A stretch of DNA of 21,805 bases, from the NCBI GenBank assembly GCA_029335935.2, contig JARJMV020000026.1:1-21805 (forward strand), given 5' to 3'. The translations under genes and the position numbers were made by a program. The stretch comes from a bacterium. Its GTDB lineage: Bacteria > Armatimonadota > Fimbriimonadia > Fimbriimonadales > GBS-DC. Of the stretch, positions 1 through 6,213 are shown piece after piece. The notes below the pieces were generated by a model that saw nothing but the letters and a program-made list of their open reading frames with translations, searched no databases and was not told where the DNA came from. Each line of letters begins with the position of its first letter. The first letter of the stretch is position 1.

Positions 1-849
1 GTCTAAGGTCTCGATGTCCACTTCGTCGCCGAGGGCGAGTTGGGGGTAGGTGAGGTTGATTTGGGTGGCGAGGTCGTCGCCGCGCCGTTTGAAGCGTGGG
101 TGAGGGGCGAGATGCACCACCACATAGAGGTCGCCGTCGCGTCCGCCGCGCAGCCCCGAATCGCCCTCACCGCGCAGCAGGATTGCCGTCTCGTCCTCGA
201 TGCCGACGGGGATAGGCACGGTGAGCGTATCATGTTGGCGCACGAGCCGTTCGCCGCGACACACACGGCAGGGCGTGCGCAGGATTTCGCCCGTGCCGCG
301 ACACCGTTCACATGGCATCACGCGCGTCACCGTGCCCAAAATAGTGGTCTGGGTGAAGCGCACGCGCCCGGAGCCGGCGCAGTCGGGGCAGCGTTCGGGC
401 GTTGTGCCTGGCTCGGCGCCTGTGCCCTTGCACCGCGCACACAGGCGCAGGCGTTCCACGCCCACCGTGCGCGTCGCGCCATGCAGTACCTCTTCTAAGG
501 TAATCTCGATATCGGCGCGTCGGTCGGCGCCGTCGATGGGACCGCGCGTGAGGGTCGCGCCGCCGCCGAAGAACATCTGGAACAGGTTCTCTGCCATGCC
601 AAACGGGTCGGCGCTCGGCGCGCTCTGGGTTCCTGCGTGTCCGAAACGGTCGTACAGGGCGCGCGATTCGGGGTCGGAGAGCACTTGGTAGGCTTCGTTG
701 ATGAGTTTGAACCGTTCTTCGGCGTCGGGGTCTTCCTGGTTGACATCGGGGTGGTACTGGCGCGCGAGTTTGCGGAACGCCGCCTTTATCTCCTCTTGGC
801 TCGCCGTGCGGTCAACGCCCAGTACCTCATAGTAGTCGGGTTTGCTCAT
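1..849 (-). CDS. dnaJ: Chaperone DnaJ (Hsp40), C-terminus cut by window edge
   Basis: Cochaperone that delivers unfolded clients to DnaK and stimulates its ATPase in the cytoplasm. The 283 visible codons show a J domain at residues 1-70 with the HPD triad at 33-35. A short Gly/Phe linker follows (about 70-100), then a zinc-binding domain with four CxxC pairs at C137/C140, C154/C157, C180/C183 and C194/C197. The first three are full CxxCxGxG motifs; the fourth reads CRVCRGER and lacks the last glycine. The start of the client-binding C-terminal domain is present, and the reading frame is still open at base 1. The ATG at 849-847 lies only 3 nt after the stop of the omega-like gene, so the two are almost certainly co-transcribed. 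No grpE or dnaK is visible here. The fold is certain; which DnaJ paralogue this is cannot be told. Confidence 0.96.
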   Translation of the reverse strand, partial: MSKPDYYEVLGVDRTASQEEIKAAFRKLARQYHPDVNQEDPDAEERFKLINEAYQVLSDPESRALYDRFGHAGTQSAPSADPFGMAENLFQMFFGGGATLTRGPIDGADRRADIEITLEEVLHGATRTVGVERLRLCARCKGTGAEPGTTPERCPDCAGSGRVRFTQTTILGTVTRVMPCERCRGTGEILRTPCRVCRGERLVRQHDTLTVPIPVGIEDETAILLRGEGDSGLRGGRDGDLYVVVHLAPHPRFKRRGDDLATQINLTYPQLALGDEVDIETLD

Positions 850-852
850 CGT

Positions 853-1197
853 CTACTCGCGCAGGGTGGTCTCCTGCTCGTAGAACTGCCGTGCTTCCTC
901 CTCGAACGCTTCATCCTCTTCCGTTTGACGGCTGAGCTGTTTGAGGTCCCGCGCGGCTTGCCAAGTGTGTTCGGGACCGTGAATGATGACCTCGACAGTG
1001 TTTTGGTCGATGACGCGCAGCTTGATTTTGCCCTCGGCGATTTCTTGCAGGGCGACTGTGAGCGGGTTGAAATCGAGTCCGCTCACGGGCACGAGGGGTT
1101 TTGCGCCCTCGCGCAGCAGGCGCGCTCGCTCCGCGGCGAGCAACGCAAGGATGTAGCGTGGATACTGGCTGAGTTCGTCGGTCTCTGGGTAGATCAT
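853..1197 (-). CDS. rpoZ: RNA polymerase omega subunit
   Basis: Small RNA polymerase subunit that helps fold and retain beta-prime. The 114-residue product carries the omega signature: YPRYILALLAAERARLLREG near the N-terminus, then the PL-V patch and TVALQEIAEGKI. An acidic, Gln/Glu-rich C-terminal extension runs from about residue 80 to 114. The frame stays open upstream to 1344, but the ATG at 1197-1195 is preferred: the homology begins right after it and an AAAGGA Shine-Dalgarno sequence (1213-1208) sits about 10 nt upstream. A sigma-70-type promoter lies at 1344-1315. The gene is followed after 3 nt by dnaJ, an unusual partner, since rpoZ more often follows gmk. Confidence 0.85.
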   Translation of the reverse strand: MIYPETDELSQYPRYILALLAAERARLLREGAKPLVPVSGLDFNPLTVALQEIAEGKIKLRVIDQNTVEVIIHGPEHTWQAARDLKQLSRQTEEDEAFEEEARQFYEQETTLRE

Positions 1198-1216
1198 CCG
1201 TTCACCGTCCTTTGTG

Positions 1217-1271
1217 GGGCGAGGGGCGCATGCGTCAAAAAGCGCAGGAGCCAGATGCGCCCCTGTCGCCC
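1217..1271 (-). promoter_or_regulatory. Large hairpin in the rpoZ-dnaJ 5' leader
   Basis: A perfect 10-bp inverted repeat, AGGGGCGCAT (1222-1231) and ATGCGCCCCT (1255-1264), is extended by a further 5 bp (1217-1221 with 1267-1271) across a 2-nt bulge. It lies inside the predicted 5' untranslated region of rpoZ-dnaJ and ends a few nucleotides before the Shine-Dalgarno sequence. No T-run follows on either strand, so it is not a typical terminator. A role in translation control or mRNA stability is inference. Confidence 0.55.
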
Positions 1272-1314
1272 GAAAGTTCTCGCCCGTTGTGTATCTGCGC
1301 CATGCGGCGTAAAT

Positions 1315-1344
1315 ATGATACCTACAAATGCGTCCGAAAGTCAA
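1315..1344 (-). promoter_or_regulatory. Sigma-70-type promoter for rpoZ-dnaJ
   Basis: On the minus strand, TTGACT (1344-1339) and TATCAT (1320-1315, preceded by GG) are 18 bp apart. Transcription would start near 1308, giving a leader of about 110 nt that contains the hairpin and the Shine-Dalgarno sequence. The ten bases from the -35 box, TTGACTTTCG, recur exactly at the rpsL promoter. Confidence 0.65.
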
Positions 1345-1381
1345 GAGGTGGGGAGGGTGTCCGCTGCCCCCCCAAAGCAGG

Positions 1382-2212
1382 TCAAATCACCTTTGCGCCC
1401 GGTAGCCGACGCGCCATGACGGCGACGGCTTCGGGGTTGTTGTCAATCAGCACGAACCGCCTGCCCAAGCGCGCCGCCGCCTCGCCTGTCGTGCCGCTGC
1501 CCGCAAAAAAGTCCAACACCCAGTCATCGGGGTCGCTATGCACCCGAACAATCCGCTCCAGCAGCCTGAGTGGCTTCTGCGTGGGGTAGCCCGTCTTCTC
1601 CTTGCTGTTGGTGGGCACGATGGTTAGCCACCAGACATCGGTCGGCGTCTTGCCGCGCTGCGCCTTCTCCGCCCCCGCCAGCGACGGCGCCATATACGGA
1701 ACGCGGTCAATCGCCTCGTAGTGAAACACATAGTTCTCAGGGTCGTTCACATACCAGAGGATGTTGTCGTGCTTGGCAGGCCAGCGCCGTTTGCTACGCC
1801 CGCCGTAGTCGTATGCCCAGATAATCTCGTTCATGAAACGCTCGCGCCCGAACATCGCGTCCAGCATCACCTTCACATAATGCGCCTCGCGATAGTCCAG
1901 ATGCACAAACAGCGAGCCGTCGGGCGTCAGCAGGCGTCGGGCTTCCCGCAAGCGCGGACGCAGGAACTCCAAGTAGTCGTCGAAAGCGTCGTGATAGGCG
2001 GGCGATTCGTAGGTTTGCACGGCGTATCGGCGGTTGCCGAAGCCGGTGCGCGTGCCGCTCGCGTCCGCCGTTGCACGGATGCGCACACGCTGCTGCACCT
2101 TGCCCGTGTTGAACGGCGGATCGATGTAAATCAGTCTAAACGCGCCTGTCGGCAGTTGGGGCAGCACCTCCCGATTGTCGCCGCAGATGATGAGATTCGA
2201 GTCCAGGTGCAT
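1382..2212 (-). CDS. DNA (adenine-N6 or cytosine-N4) methyltransferase, beta-class order
   Basis: S-adenosylmethionine-dependent DNA methyltransferase of 276 residues. The catalytic motif IV appears as DPPF at residues 31-34, followed by NTG. The SAM-binding motif I, DFFAGSGTTG, comes near the C-terminus (234-243). Catalytic motif before SAM motif is the beta-group arrangement of CcrM-like and type II/III Mod enzymes. TQKPLRLLERIV just ahead of motif I is typical of the family. It starts 10 nt after the argD stop codon on the same strand, so it is probably co-transcribed with argD. No restriction endonuclease or specificity subunit is near, so it looks like a solitary methyltransferase. N6-adenine is the likelier product, but the sequence does not settle N6 versus N4, nor the recognition site. 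Confidence 0.9.
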   Translation of the reverse strand: MHLDSNLIICGDNREVLPQLPTGAFRLIYIDPPFNTGKVQQRVRIRATADASGTRTGFGNRRYAVQTYESPAYHDAFDDYLEFLRPRLREARRLLTPDGSLFVHLDYREAHYVKVMLDAMFGRERFMNEIIWAYDYGGRSKRRWPAKHDNILWYVNDPENYVFHYEAIDRVPYMAPSLAGAEKAQRGKTPTDVWWLTIVPTNSKEKTGYPTQKPLRLLERIVRVHSDPDDWVLDFFAGSGTTGEAAARLGRRFVLIDNNPEAVAVMARRLPGAKVI

Positions 2213-2222
2213 CTACAGCCCC

Positions 2223-3425
2223 TCAGCATTCGCGCAATACCGCTTCCAGAATCGCGATAGCCTCGTCCACATCGCTTTCGGTGATGATGAGTGGCGGTAC
2301 GATGCGCAGGATGGTCTCGCCTATCGCGTTTAGAATGAGTCGGCGCTCCAGTGCTTTTTGGAACACGGTGCGTGCGATCGGTTGCGTGAGTTCGACGCCG
2401 ACCATCAGCCCGCGCCCGCGCACCTCGCGGATGGGTGCGCCCGACGCTTGCAGTTGATGCAGTCGTGCCTGCAGATAGGCTCCGACACGCGCTGCGTTCT
2501 CCAGCAGGTGCTCCTGCTCGATGATTTCGATCACCGCCAGCGCCGCTGTGCAGGCGAGGGGGTTGCCGCCGTAGGTGGTGCCGTGTTCGCCCGCTTGTAG
2601 CACTTCGGTCGCGACGCCGCGCATCAGGCATGCGCCTATCGGGAACCCGCCGCCCAGCCCTTTCGCCGTCGCCACGATGTCGGGTAGCACGCCCGCGTGC
2701 TGGTAGGCGAACCACCTGCCCGTGCGCCCGAACCCCGCCTGCACCTCGTCCACAATCAGCAGCGCGTTGTAGCGGTCGCACAGCCGACGCGCTTCTTTTA
2801 GGTATTCGTCGCTGATAGAGTAGATGCCACCTTCGCCTTGGATCGGCTCCAGCAGGATTGCCGCCGTGCTATCGCTGAAGGCGTTGCGGAGCGCATCGAT
2901 GTCGTTGCGTGGTAGAGCGCGGAAGCCCGGCAACAGGGGTTTGAAGGGGTCTTGGTACTTTGGTTGCATCGTCGCGGAGAGTGCGCCCATCGTGCGCCCG
3001 TGAAAACTGCCCTCCAGTGTCAAAATCTCATACTCTGGCGTCTTTTTGACGGCGTTGGCGAACTTGCGTGCGATTTTGATTCCCATCTCGCACGCCTCCG
3101 CACCGCTGTTGCTAAAGAACGCCTTCTCCATGCCAGAAATCTCGCACAATCGCTGTGCAAGGCGCGCCTGCGGTTCGGTTAGGAAGAAGTTGCTGGTGTG
3201 CATCAGGGTGTGTGCTTGCTCGCAGAGCCGTTCCACCAGCTGTGGATGGCAGTGCCCCACATTGCAGACGGCGATACCCGCCAGAAAGTCGAGATAGGCG
3301 TCGCCCTGCTCGTCGTAGAGCCGCGCGCCCGCGCCACGCACAAACAGCACAGGCTGACGCCGATACACGGGCAACACATAGCGCTGGTCTAACTCGGCGA
3401 TTGCATCATGCAAGAGCGTGGTCAT
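2223..3425 (-). CDS. argD: Acetylornithine/ornithine aminotransferase, class III PLP enzyme
   Basis: Pyridoxal-phosphate aminotransferase of arginine biosynthesis: N-acetylornithine plus 2-oxoglutarate gives N-acetylglutamate semialdehyde plus glutamate. At 400 residues it is full length for ArgD. Visible features are SGAE at 107-110, SFHGRT at 140-145, the PLP-contacting DEVQ at 226-229, the Schiff-base lysine K255 in TAKGLGGGFPIGA and GTTYGGNPL near 282-290. ArgD is favoured over ornithine or 4-aminobutyrate aminotransferase on length and motif style. A TATAAT box ends only 9 nt before the ATG and no Shine-Dalgarno sequence lies between, so the mRNA may be leaderless. The DNA methyltransferase follows after 10 nt. 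The 5' end of this gene is partly duplicated at 4141-4302. Confidence 0.93.
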   Translation of the reverse strand: MTTLLHDAIAELDQRYVLPVYRRQPVLFVRGAGARLYDEQGDAYLDFLAGIAVCNVGHCHPQLVERLCEQAHTLMHTSNFFLTEPQARLAQRLCEISGMEKAFFSNSGAEACEMGIKIARKFANAVKKTPEYEILTLEGSFHGRTMGALSATMQPKYQDPFKPLLPGFRALPRNDIDALRNAFSDSTAAILLEPIQGEGGIYSISDEYLKEARRLCDRYNALLIVDEVQAGFGRTGRWFAYQHAGVLPDIVATAKGLGGGFPIGACLMRGVATEVLQAGEHGTTYGGNPLACTAALAVIEIIEQEHLLENAARVGAYLQARLHQLQASGAPIREVRGRGLMVGVELTQPIARTVFQKALERRLILNAIGETILRIVPPLIITESDVDEAIAILEAVLREC

Positions 3426-3434
3426 ATGCAGGTG

Positions 3435-3440
3435 ATTATA
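3435..3440 (-). promoter_or_regulatory. -10 box of argD, start-proximal
   Basis: Minus strand GGGGTATAAT, whose last base is 9 nt from the argD ATG. Initiation 6-8 nt downstream of the box would place the mRNA 5' end at or within about 3 nt of the start codon. No good -35 hexamer is seen at 16-18 bp. The upstream GGG resembles an extended -10 element. Confidence 0.6.
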
Positions 3441-3462
3441 CCCCGACAGAGGTACCGCAGGG

Positions 3463-3468
3463 TATCCT
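3463..3468 (+). promoter_or_regulatory. -10 box of the toxin-antitoxin pair, start-proximal
   Basis: GGGTATCCT ends 6 nt before the antitoxin ATG at 3475. It is divergent from the argD box 22 bp away, so the two promoters share a 49-bp spacer. No Shine-Dalgarno sequence lies between box and start. A leaderless message is inferred. Confidence 0.5.
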
Positions 3469-3474
3469 CTGTGT

Positions 3475-3738
3475 ATGCCTGTCTATACAGTGCGCGGGAA
3501 GCTCTTGCAAGGTCGCATCGTGGAGCTGGAGACGCCCTTGCCGTTAGAGAATGCGGATGTAGAATTGGTAATCTCGGTGGCGCAAAGCGCACCCTCCCAC
3601 GATTGGCGTGAGGCGTTGCAGCAGGTCTGGGCGTCGCTGGATGCCGCGAACCATGCGCCGCCAACCCCTGAAGCGGTCGAGAACTGGCTGCGAGAGCTGC
3701 GCTCTGAGAGAGAAACACGCGATGCGCATATACCTTGA
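3475..3738 (+). CDS. Probable antitoxin of the VapC-type pair
   Basis: Product of 87 residues. Residues 1-37 look like a small beta-barrel segment (MPVYTVRGKL, then GRIVELETPLPL and VELVISV), reminiscent of AF2212/AbrB-like antitoxin N-termini. Residues 43-80 are a charged, helical tail that would suit wrapping a PIN toxin. The family assignment is weak; the role rests mainly on position, because the downstream PIN-domain gene overlaps its last 17 bases. It would neutralise the toxin and probably autoregulate the operon. The first ten or so codons are found again in damaged form at 4353. Confidence 0.65.
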   Translation: MPVYTVRGKLLQGRIVELETPLPLENADVELVISVAQSAPSHDWREALQQVWASLDAANHAPPTPEAVENWLRELRSERETRDAHIP

Positions 3739-4126
3739 TACTTCGGTAATCATTTACCTTGTAGAGCGTGTTGAGCCGTTTTGTAGCGCTGTGCTGAACC
3801 AAATTCCTGCGCAGAGCGAGTTGATTTCGAGCGAGCTTGCCTTGGCGGAGAGCCTCGTGGTTCCATTTCGAGAGCAAAACGACGCTCTTGTACAAGCGTA
3901 TCGAACCTTCTTCCAAACCGTTTTGGATGAGGTGTTGCCAGTATCGGCGGCGATATTGGAACACGCAGCGCAAATACGCGCCTCACATCGGTTCACTCTG
4001 CTTGATGCAGTGCACTGTGCGTCGGCAATAGCGGCTCACTGCCGCCAACTTCTTACTAATGATACACAATTGCGTGCCTTCACTCACCCCGACTGTCAAA
4101 CAGTTGTTCTAAGCGACCTCCTGTAA
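3722..4126 (+). CDS. PIN-domain ribonuclease toxin, VapC family
   Basis: Probable Mg2+-dependent endoribonuclease of a type II toxin-antitoxin system; 134 residues, normal for VapC. The acidic PIN residues are D6 (in IYLDTSVIIY), E38 or E43 (in SSELALAES), D95 (in TLLDAVHCASA) and D114 (in LTNDTQL), so the active site looks intact. The ATG at 3722 is chosen because the PIN fold begins immediately after it; the same frame is open from 3608 but that part overlaps the antitoxin frame without homology. The 17-bp overlap with the antitoxin suggests translational coupling. The RNA target is unknown. Confidence 0.88.
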   Translation: MRIYLDTSVIIYLVERVEPFCSAVLNQIPAQSELISSELALAESLVVPFREQNDALVQAYRTFFQTVLDEVLPVSAAILEHAAQIRASHRFTLLDAVHCASAIAAHCRQLLTNDTQLRAFTHPDCQTVVLSDLL

Positions 4127-4136
4127 GCATATGCTT
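4125..4136. repeat. 12-bp perfect palindrome at the toxin stop codon
   Basis: AAGCATATGCTT is perfectly self-complementary and starts inside the TAA stop codon of the toxin gene. It could be a protein-binding site or chance; no T-run follows, so it is not a convincing terminator. Confidence 0.35.
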
Positions 4137-4140
4137 GGCA

Positions 4141-4302
4141 GCATTTGCGAACATGGGTGCGATTTGACGCTCATCTCGCACGCCGCCGCGCCACTGCTGC
4201 AGGAAAACGCCCTCTCCATGCTCAAACAGGCTGACGCCGATACACGGGCAACACATAGCGCTGGTCTAACTCGGCGATTGCATCATGCAAGAGCGTGGTC
4301 AT
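4141..4302 (-). pseudogene. Truncated argD copy (5' fragment with internal deletion)
   Basis: Minus-strand remnant of the argD 5' end. Bases 4228-4307 are identical over 80 bp to 3351-3430, covering the ATG (4302-4300) and the first 25 codons. After codon 26 a junction lacking about 211 bp relative to argD brings in a TGA stop (4224-4222). A more diverged stretch follows at 4141-4221 that matches argD around 3050-3133, including the shared ATCTCGCACGCC. It cannot make an aminotransferase. Confidence 0.85.
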
Positions 4303-4378
4303 ATGCAGGCGATTATACCCCGCCGAAGGGGGCGCAGGGCATCTTTACCTGTATGCCTGTCTACACAGGGCGCGGGAA
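4228..4378. repeat. Direct repeat of 3351-3500 (argD start, promoter spacer, antitoxin start)
   Basis: The segment repeats the first 75 bp of argD, the divergent promoter spacer and about 25 bp of the antitoxin start. It is identical in its first 80 bp and more diverged in the spacer. The argD -10 element is kept (GATTATACCCC), while the antitoxin box GGGTATCCT has decayed to GGGCATCTT. The two copies bracket the toxin-antitoxin genes. Confidence 0.85.
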
Positions 4379-4406
4379 TAGCGCGGGCGCCAGAGGCGAG
4401 ATTTGA
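4353..4406 (+). pseudogene. Truncated copy of the antitoxin start
   Basis: An ATG followed by codons for PVYTGRGN matches the intact antitoxin start (PVYTVRGK), then runs through unrelated sequence to a TGA at 4404-4406, giving 17 codons. It is the right edge of the duplicated block and is not expected to be functional. Confidence 0.7.
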
Positions 4407-4448
4407 GACGAGGCAGGTTGTGTGCGCTGCGCGTCGAATATTCGTGAG

Positions 4449-5333
4449 GTGAGCCGAGAGCAACAGCGTATGCTACAAGGGCATCTGTTCATCCTGCCGT
4501 GGCTGACAGGGTTCATGCTGTTCACGCTGTACCCGATCTTAGCCACGCTCTATTTCAGCTTCACGGACTATAATGTGCTGGGGACGCCGCGCTGGGTGGG
4601 GTTAGAGAACTATCAGAGCCTGCTTGCTGACCGCGACTACTTTTGGAAATCGGTGGGCAACACATTATTCATTCTGATAGGCGTGCCGCTCAGTATCGTG
4701 GTGGGGGTGGGTTTGGCGTTGTTGCTGAATCTATCGGTACGGGGTCAGGCGGTGTATCGTGCGCTGTTTTACCTGCCGTCGGTGGTGCCTGCGGTAGCGA
4801 CGGCGTTCCTGTGGGTGTGGGTGCTGAACCCGCAGAACGGTTTGGCTGCGCCGCTGAACGCGGGGCTGAATCGGATGGGACTGCCCGCAATCAACTGGTT
4901 CACCGACCCTGCTACCGCCAAGTGGGGCTTTATTCTGATGGACTTGTGGGCGATTGGAGGGGTGATGGTGATTTACTTGGCGGCGTTGCAGGGCGTGCCG
5001 ACCCACCTGTACGAGGCGGCGCGCTTGGACGGCGCACGCAACTGGCAACTGATACGCCATGTGACCCTGCCACAAATCGCGCCTGTCATCCAGTACATGC
5101 TGATTGTCGGGGTGATTGGCGCGTTCCAATACTTCACGCAGACCTATGTCGCCACGCGCGGCGGTCCCGAAAACAGCACGATGTTCTACGCGCTGTACCT
5201 GTTCCAGAACGCCTTCGAGTTCTTTCGGTTCGGGCACGCGAGCGCGATGGCGTGGCTGCTGTTTCTCATCACGCTGATTGCCACCTACGGCATCTGGAAG
5301 CTCTCACTGAGCAAGGCGTTTCAGGAGGCGTAG
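4449..5333 (+). CDS. Sugar ABC transporter permease, MalF/UgpA type
   Basis: Inner-membrane permease of a binding-protein-dependent carbohydrate importer; about 294 residues with six predicted membrane helices. The first is LPWLTGFMLFTLYPILATLY. The cytoplasmic EAA loop that docks the ATPase is present, EAARLDGARNWQ at about 189-200, followed by LIRHVTLPQIAP. The start is uncertain: GTG at 4449 gives a typical short N-terminus (MSREQQRML), and GTG at 4422 or ATG at 4470 are alternatives. No second permease, solute-binding protein or ATPase gene is adjacent; the next gene is convergent and overlaps its 3' end by 13 bp. Substrate cannot be told, and partners must be encoded elsewhere. Confidence 0.9.
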   Translation: MSREQQRMLQGHLFILPWLTGFMLFTLYPILATLYFSFTDYNVLGTPRWVGLENYQSLLADRDYFWKSVGNTLFILIGVPLSIVVGVGLALLLNLSVRGQAVYRALFYLPSVVPAVATAFLWVWVLNPQNGLAAPLNAGLNRMGLPAINWFTDPATAKWGFILMDLWAIGGVMVIYLAALQGVPTHLYEAARLDGARNWQLIRHVTLPQIAPVIQYMLIVGVIGAFQYFTQTYVATRGGPENSTMFYALYLFQNAFEFFRFGHASAMAWLLFLITLIATYGIWKLSLSKAFQEA

Positions 5334-6142
5334 TGGGCGTCGGCTGTGGGGCAGGCGTGGGCGCGTAGACGCATCTGCGCGTACCGATAATCGGACTCGT
5401 CGTCCACATCGTATGCCAGTTCGGGGGGCGCATCCAGCACGCACTGCAGGTGCGCGTTCAGGAGCCGTCGCGCAAGCTGCTCTACCTGCCCCAGCGCGAG
5501 CCGACCTGTCAGAAATCGCGCCGTGAGGGGCAACCCTGTCGTGATGAGATGGTGCTGGAACGCGCCAACAAGCGTGAGCGCGACCTTCGGGGCGGATTTT
5601 CGGGCGCGCGCGAGCCGCCGCAGCAACGGCAGGTGCGACTCCAAGAACCCCACGCGCAAGATACTAACCGACGCGCTGATGAAACGCCCCTCGACAAACT
5701 GCAACGCTTGGTAGGGCGCGTTCGGGAACGCCTGCACGAACGCTTGCTCAGGCGTCCAGCCGACCACTGCGTCTGCATGGGGCGACGCCGACGCAATGAA
5801 CGCGCCCAACGCCTCGCCCGTGAGCATCGGCAAGTCCACAGCACAGTGCAGGAACTGCTGCTGCGCCGAGAGCTCCAACCGCTCCACACCGCGCCACAGG
5901 TTCTCTACAGGTTCGTCGCCCTCCACCGCGAACTGCAGCTCCACGCCAAGGGGAGGCAGCGCGTGCAGCAGCAGCTCCGAGCCGACAACGGCGATACGCT
6001 CCACACCGCTCTGTTCCAAAGCGCGCAGCACGCGCACGATTTGCGTCGCCTCACCGAACTGGAACAGCCCCTTCACCGAGTGCCCCGCGATTCGCGCGAG
6101 CGCAGGCGGCACGCGCCCGCCTGCGATTACCACTGCGTCCAT
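5321..6142 (-). CDS. MobA-like NTP transferase domain protein (GT-A fold)
   Basis: Product of 273 residues resembling MobA/IspD-type nucleotidyltransferases. The N-terminus DAVVIAGGR fits the nucleotide-binding loop, although the usual GxGxR continuation is missing (it reads RVPPAL). K24 is a candidate for the conserved lysine. D103 in CAVDLPMLTGEAL is the expected metal-binding aspartate after the central strand. The C-terminal 100 residues are not recognised. Substrate is unknown; a sugar or cofactor nucleotidyl transfer is the best guess. The 3' end overlaps the ABC permease by 13 bp, and the gene is divergent from the acyltransferase across 71 bp. A CATACT box ends 7 nt upstream of the ATG. 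Confidence 0.72.
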   Translation of the reverse strand: MDAVVIAGGRVPPALARIAGHSVKGLFQFGEATQIVRVLRALEQSGVERIAVVGSELLLHALPPLGVELQFAVEGDEPVENLWRGVERLELSAQQQFLHCAVDLPMLTGEALGAFIASASPHADAVVGWTPEQAFVQAFPNAPYQALQFVEGRFISASVSILRVGFLESHLPLLRRLARARKSAPKVALTLVGAFQHHLITTGLPLTARFLTGRLALGQVEQLARRLLNAHLQCVLDAPPELAYDVDDESDYRYAQMRLRAHACPTADAHYAS

Positions 6143-6179
6143 CGCCTAAAGTATGGCATGCCGCGCGCGAGTATGGAAG

Positions 6180-6191
6180 GGACTTTAGTCC
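6180..6191. repeat. Short inverted repeat GGACTTTAGTCC upstream of the acyltransferase
   Basis: Two 5-bp arms (GGACT and AGTCC) flank TT, centred about 16 bp upstream of the TATTCT box, where a -35 element or an operator would lie. It could be a repressor site or chance. Confidence 0.3.
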
Positions 6192-6201
6192 TATGTTGGG
6201 G

Positions 6202-6207
6202 TATTCT
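6202..6207 (+). promoter_or_regulatory. -10 box of the acyltransferase gene, start-proximal
   Basis: GGGGTATTCT ends 6 nt before the ATG at 6214, the same spacing as at the antitoxin, spoIIM and ispA genes. This supports 6214 rather than 6193 as the start, since the box would otherwise lie inside the coding sequence. Confidence 0.55.
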
Positions 6208-6213
6208 CAAGGT

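Noticed and set aside
637..1419. 260-codon plus-strand open frame
   Set aside because: Antisense to dnaJ and rpoZ, both clear family members; no recognisable domain and it exists because of high GC.
1382..4126. Possible defence island (methyltransferase plus toxin-antitoxin)
   Set aside because: The two are on opposite strands and separated by argD, with no nuclease, helicase or other defence gene; a joint system is not supported.
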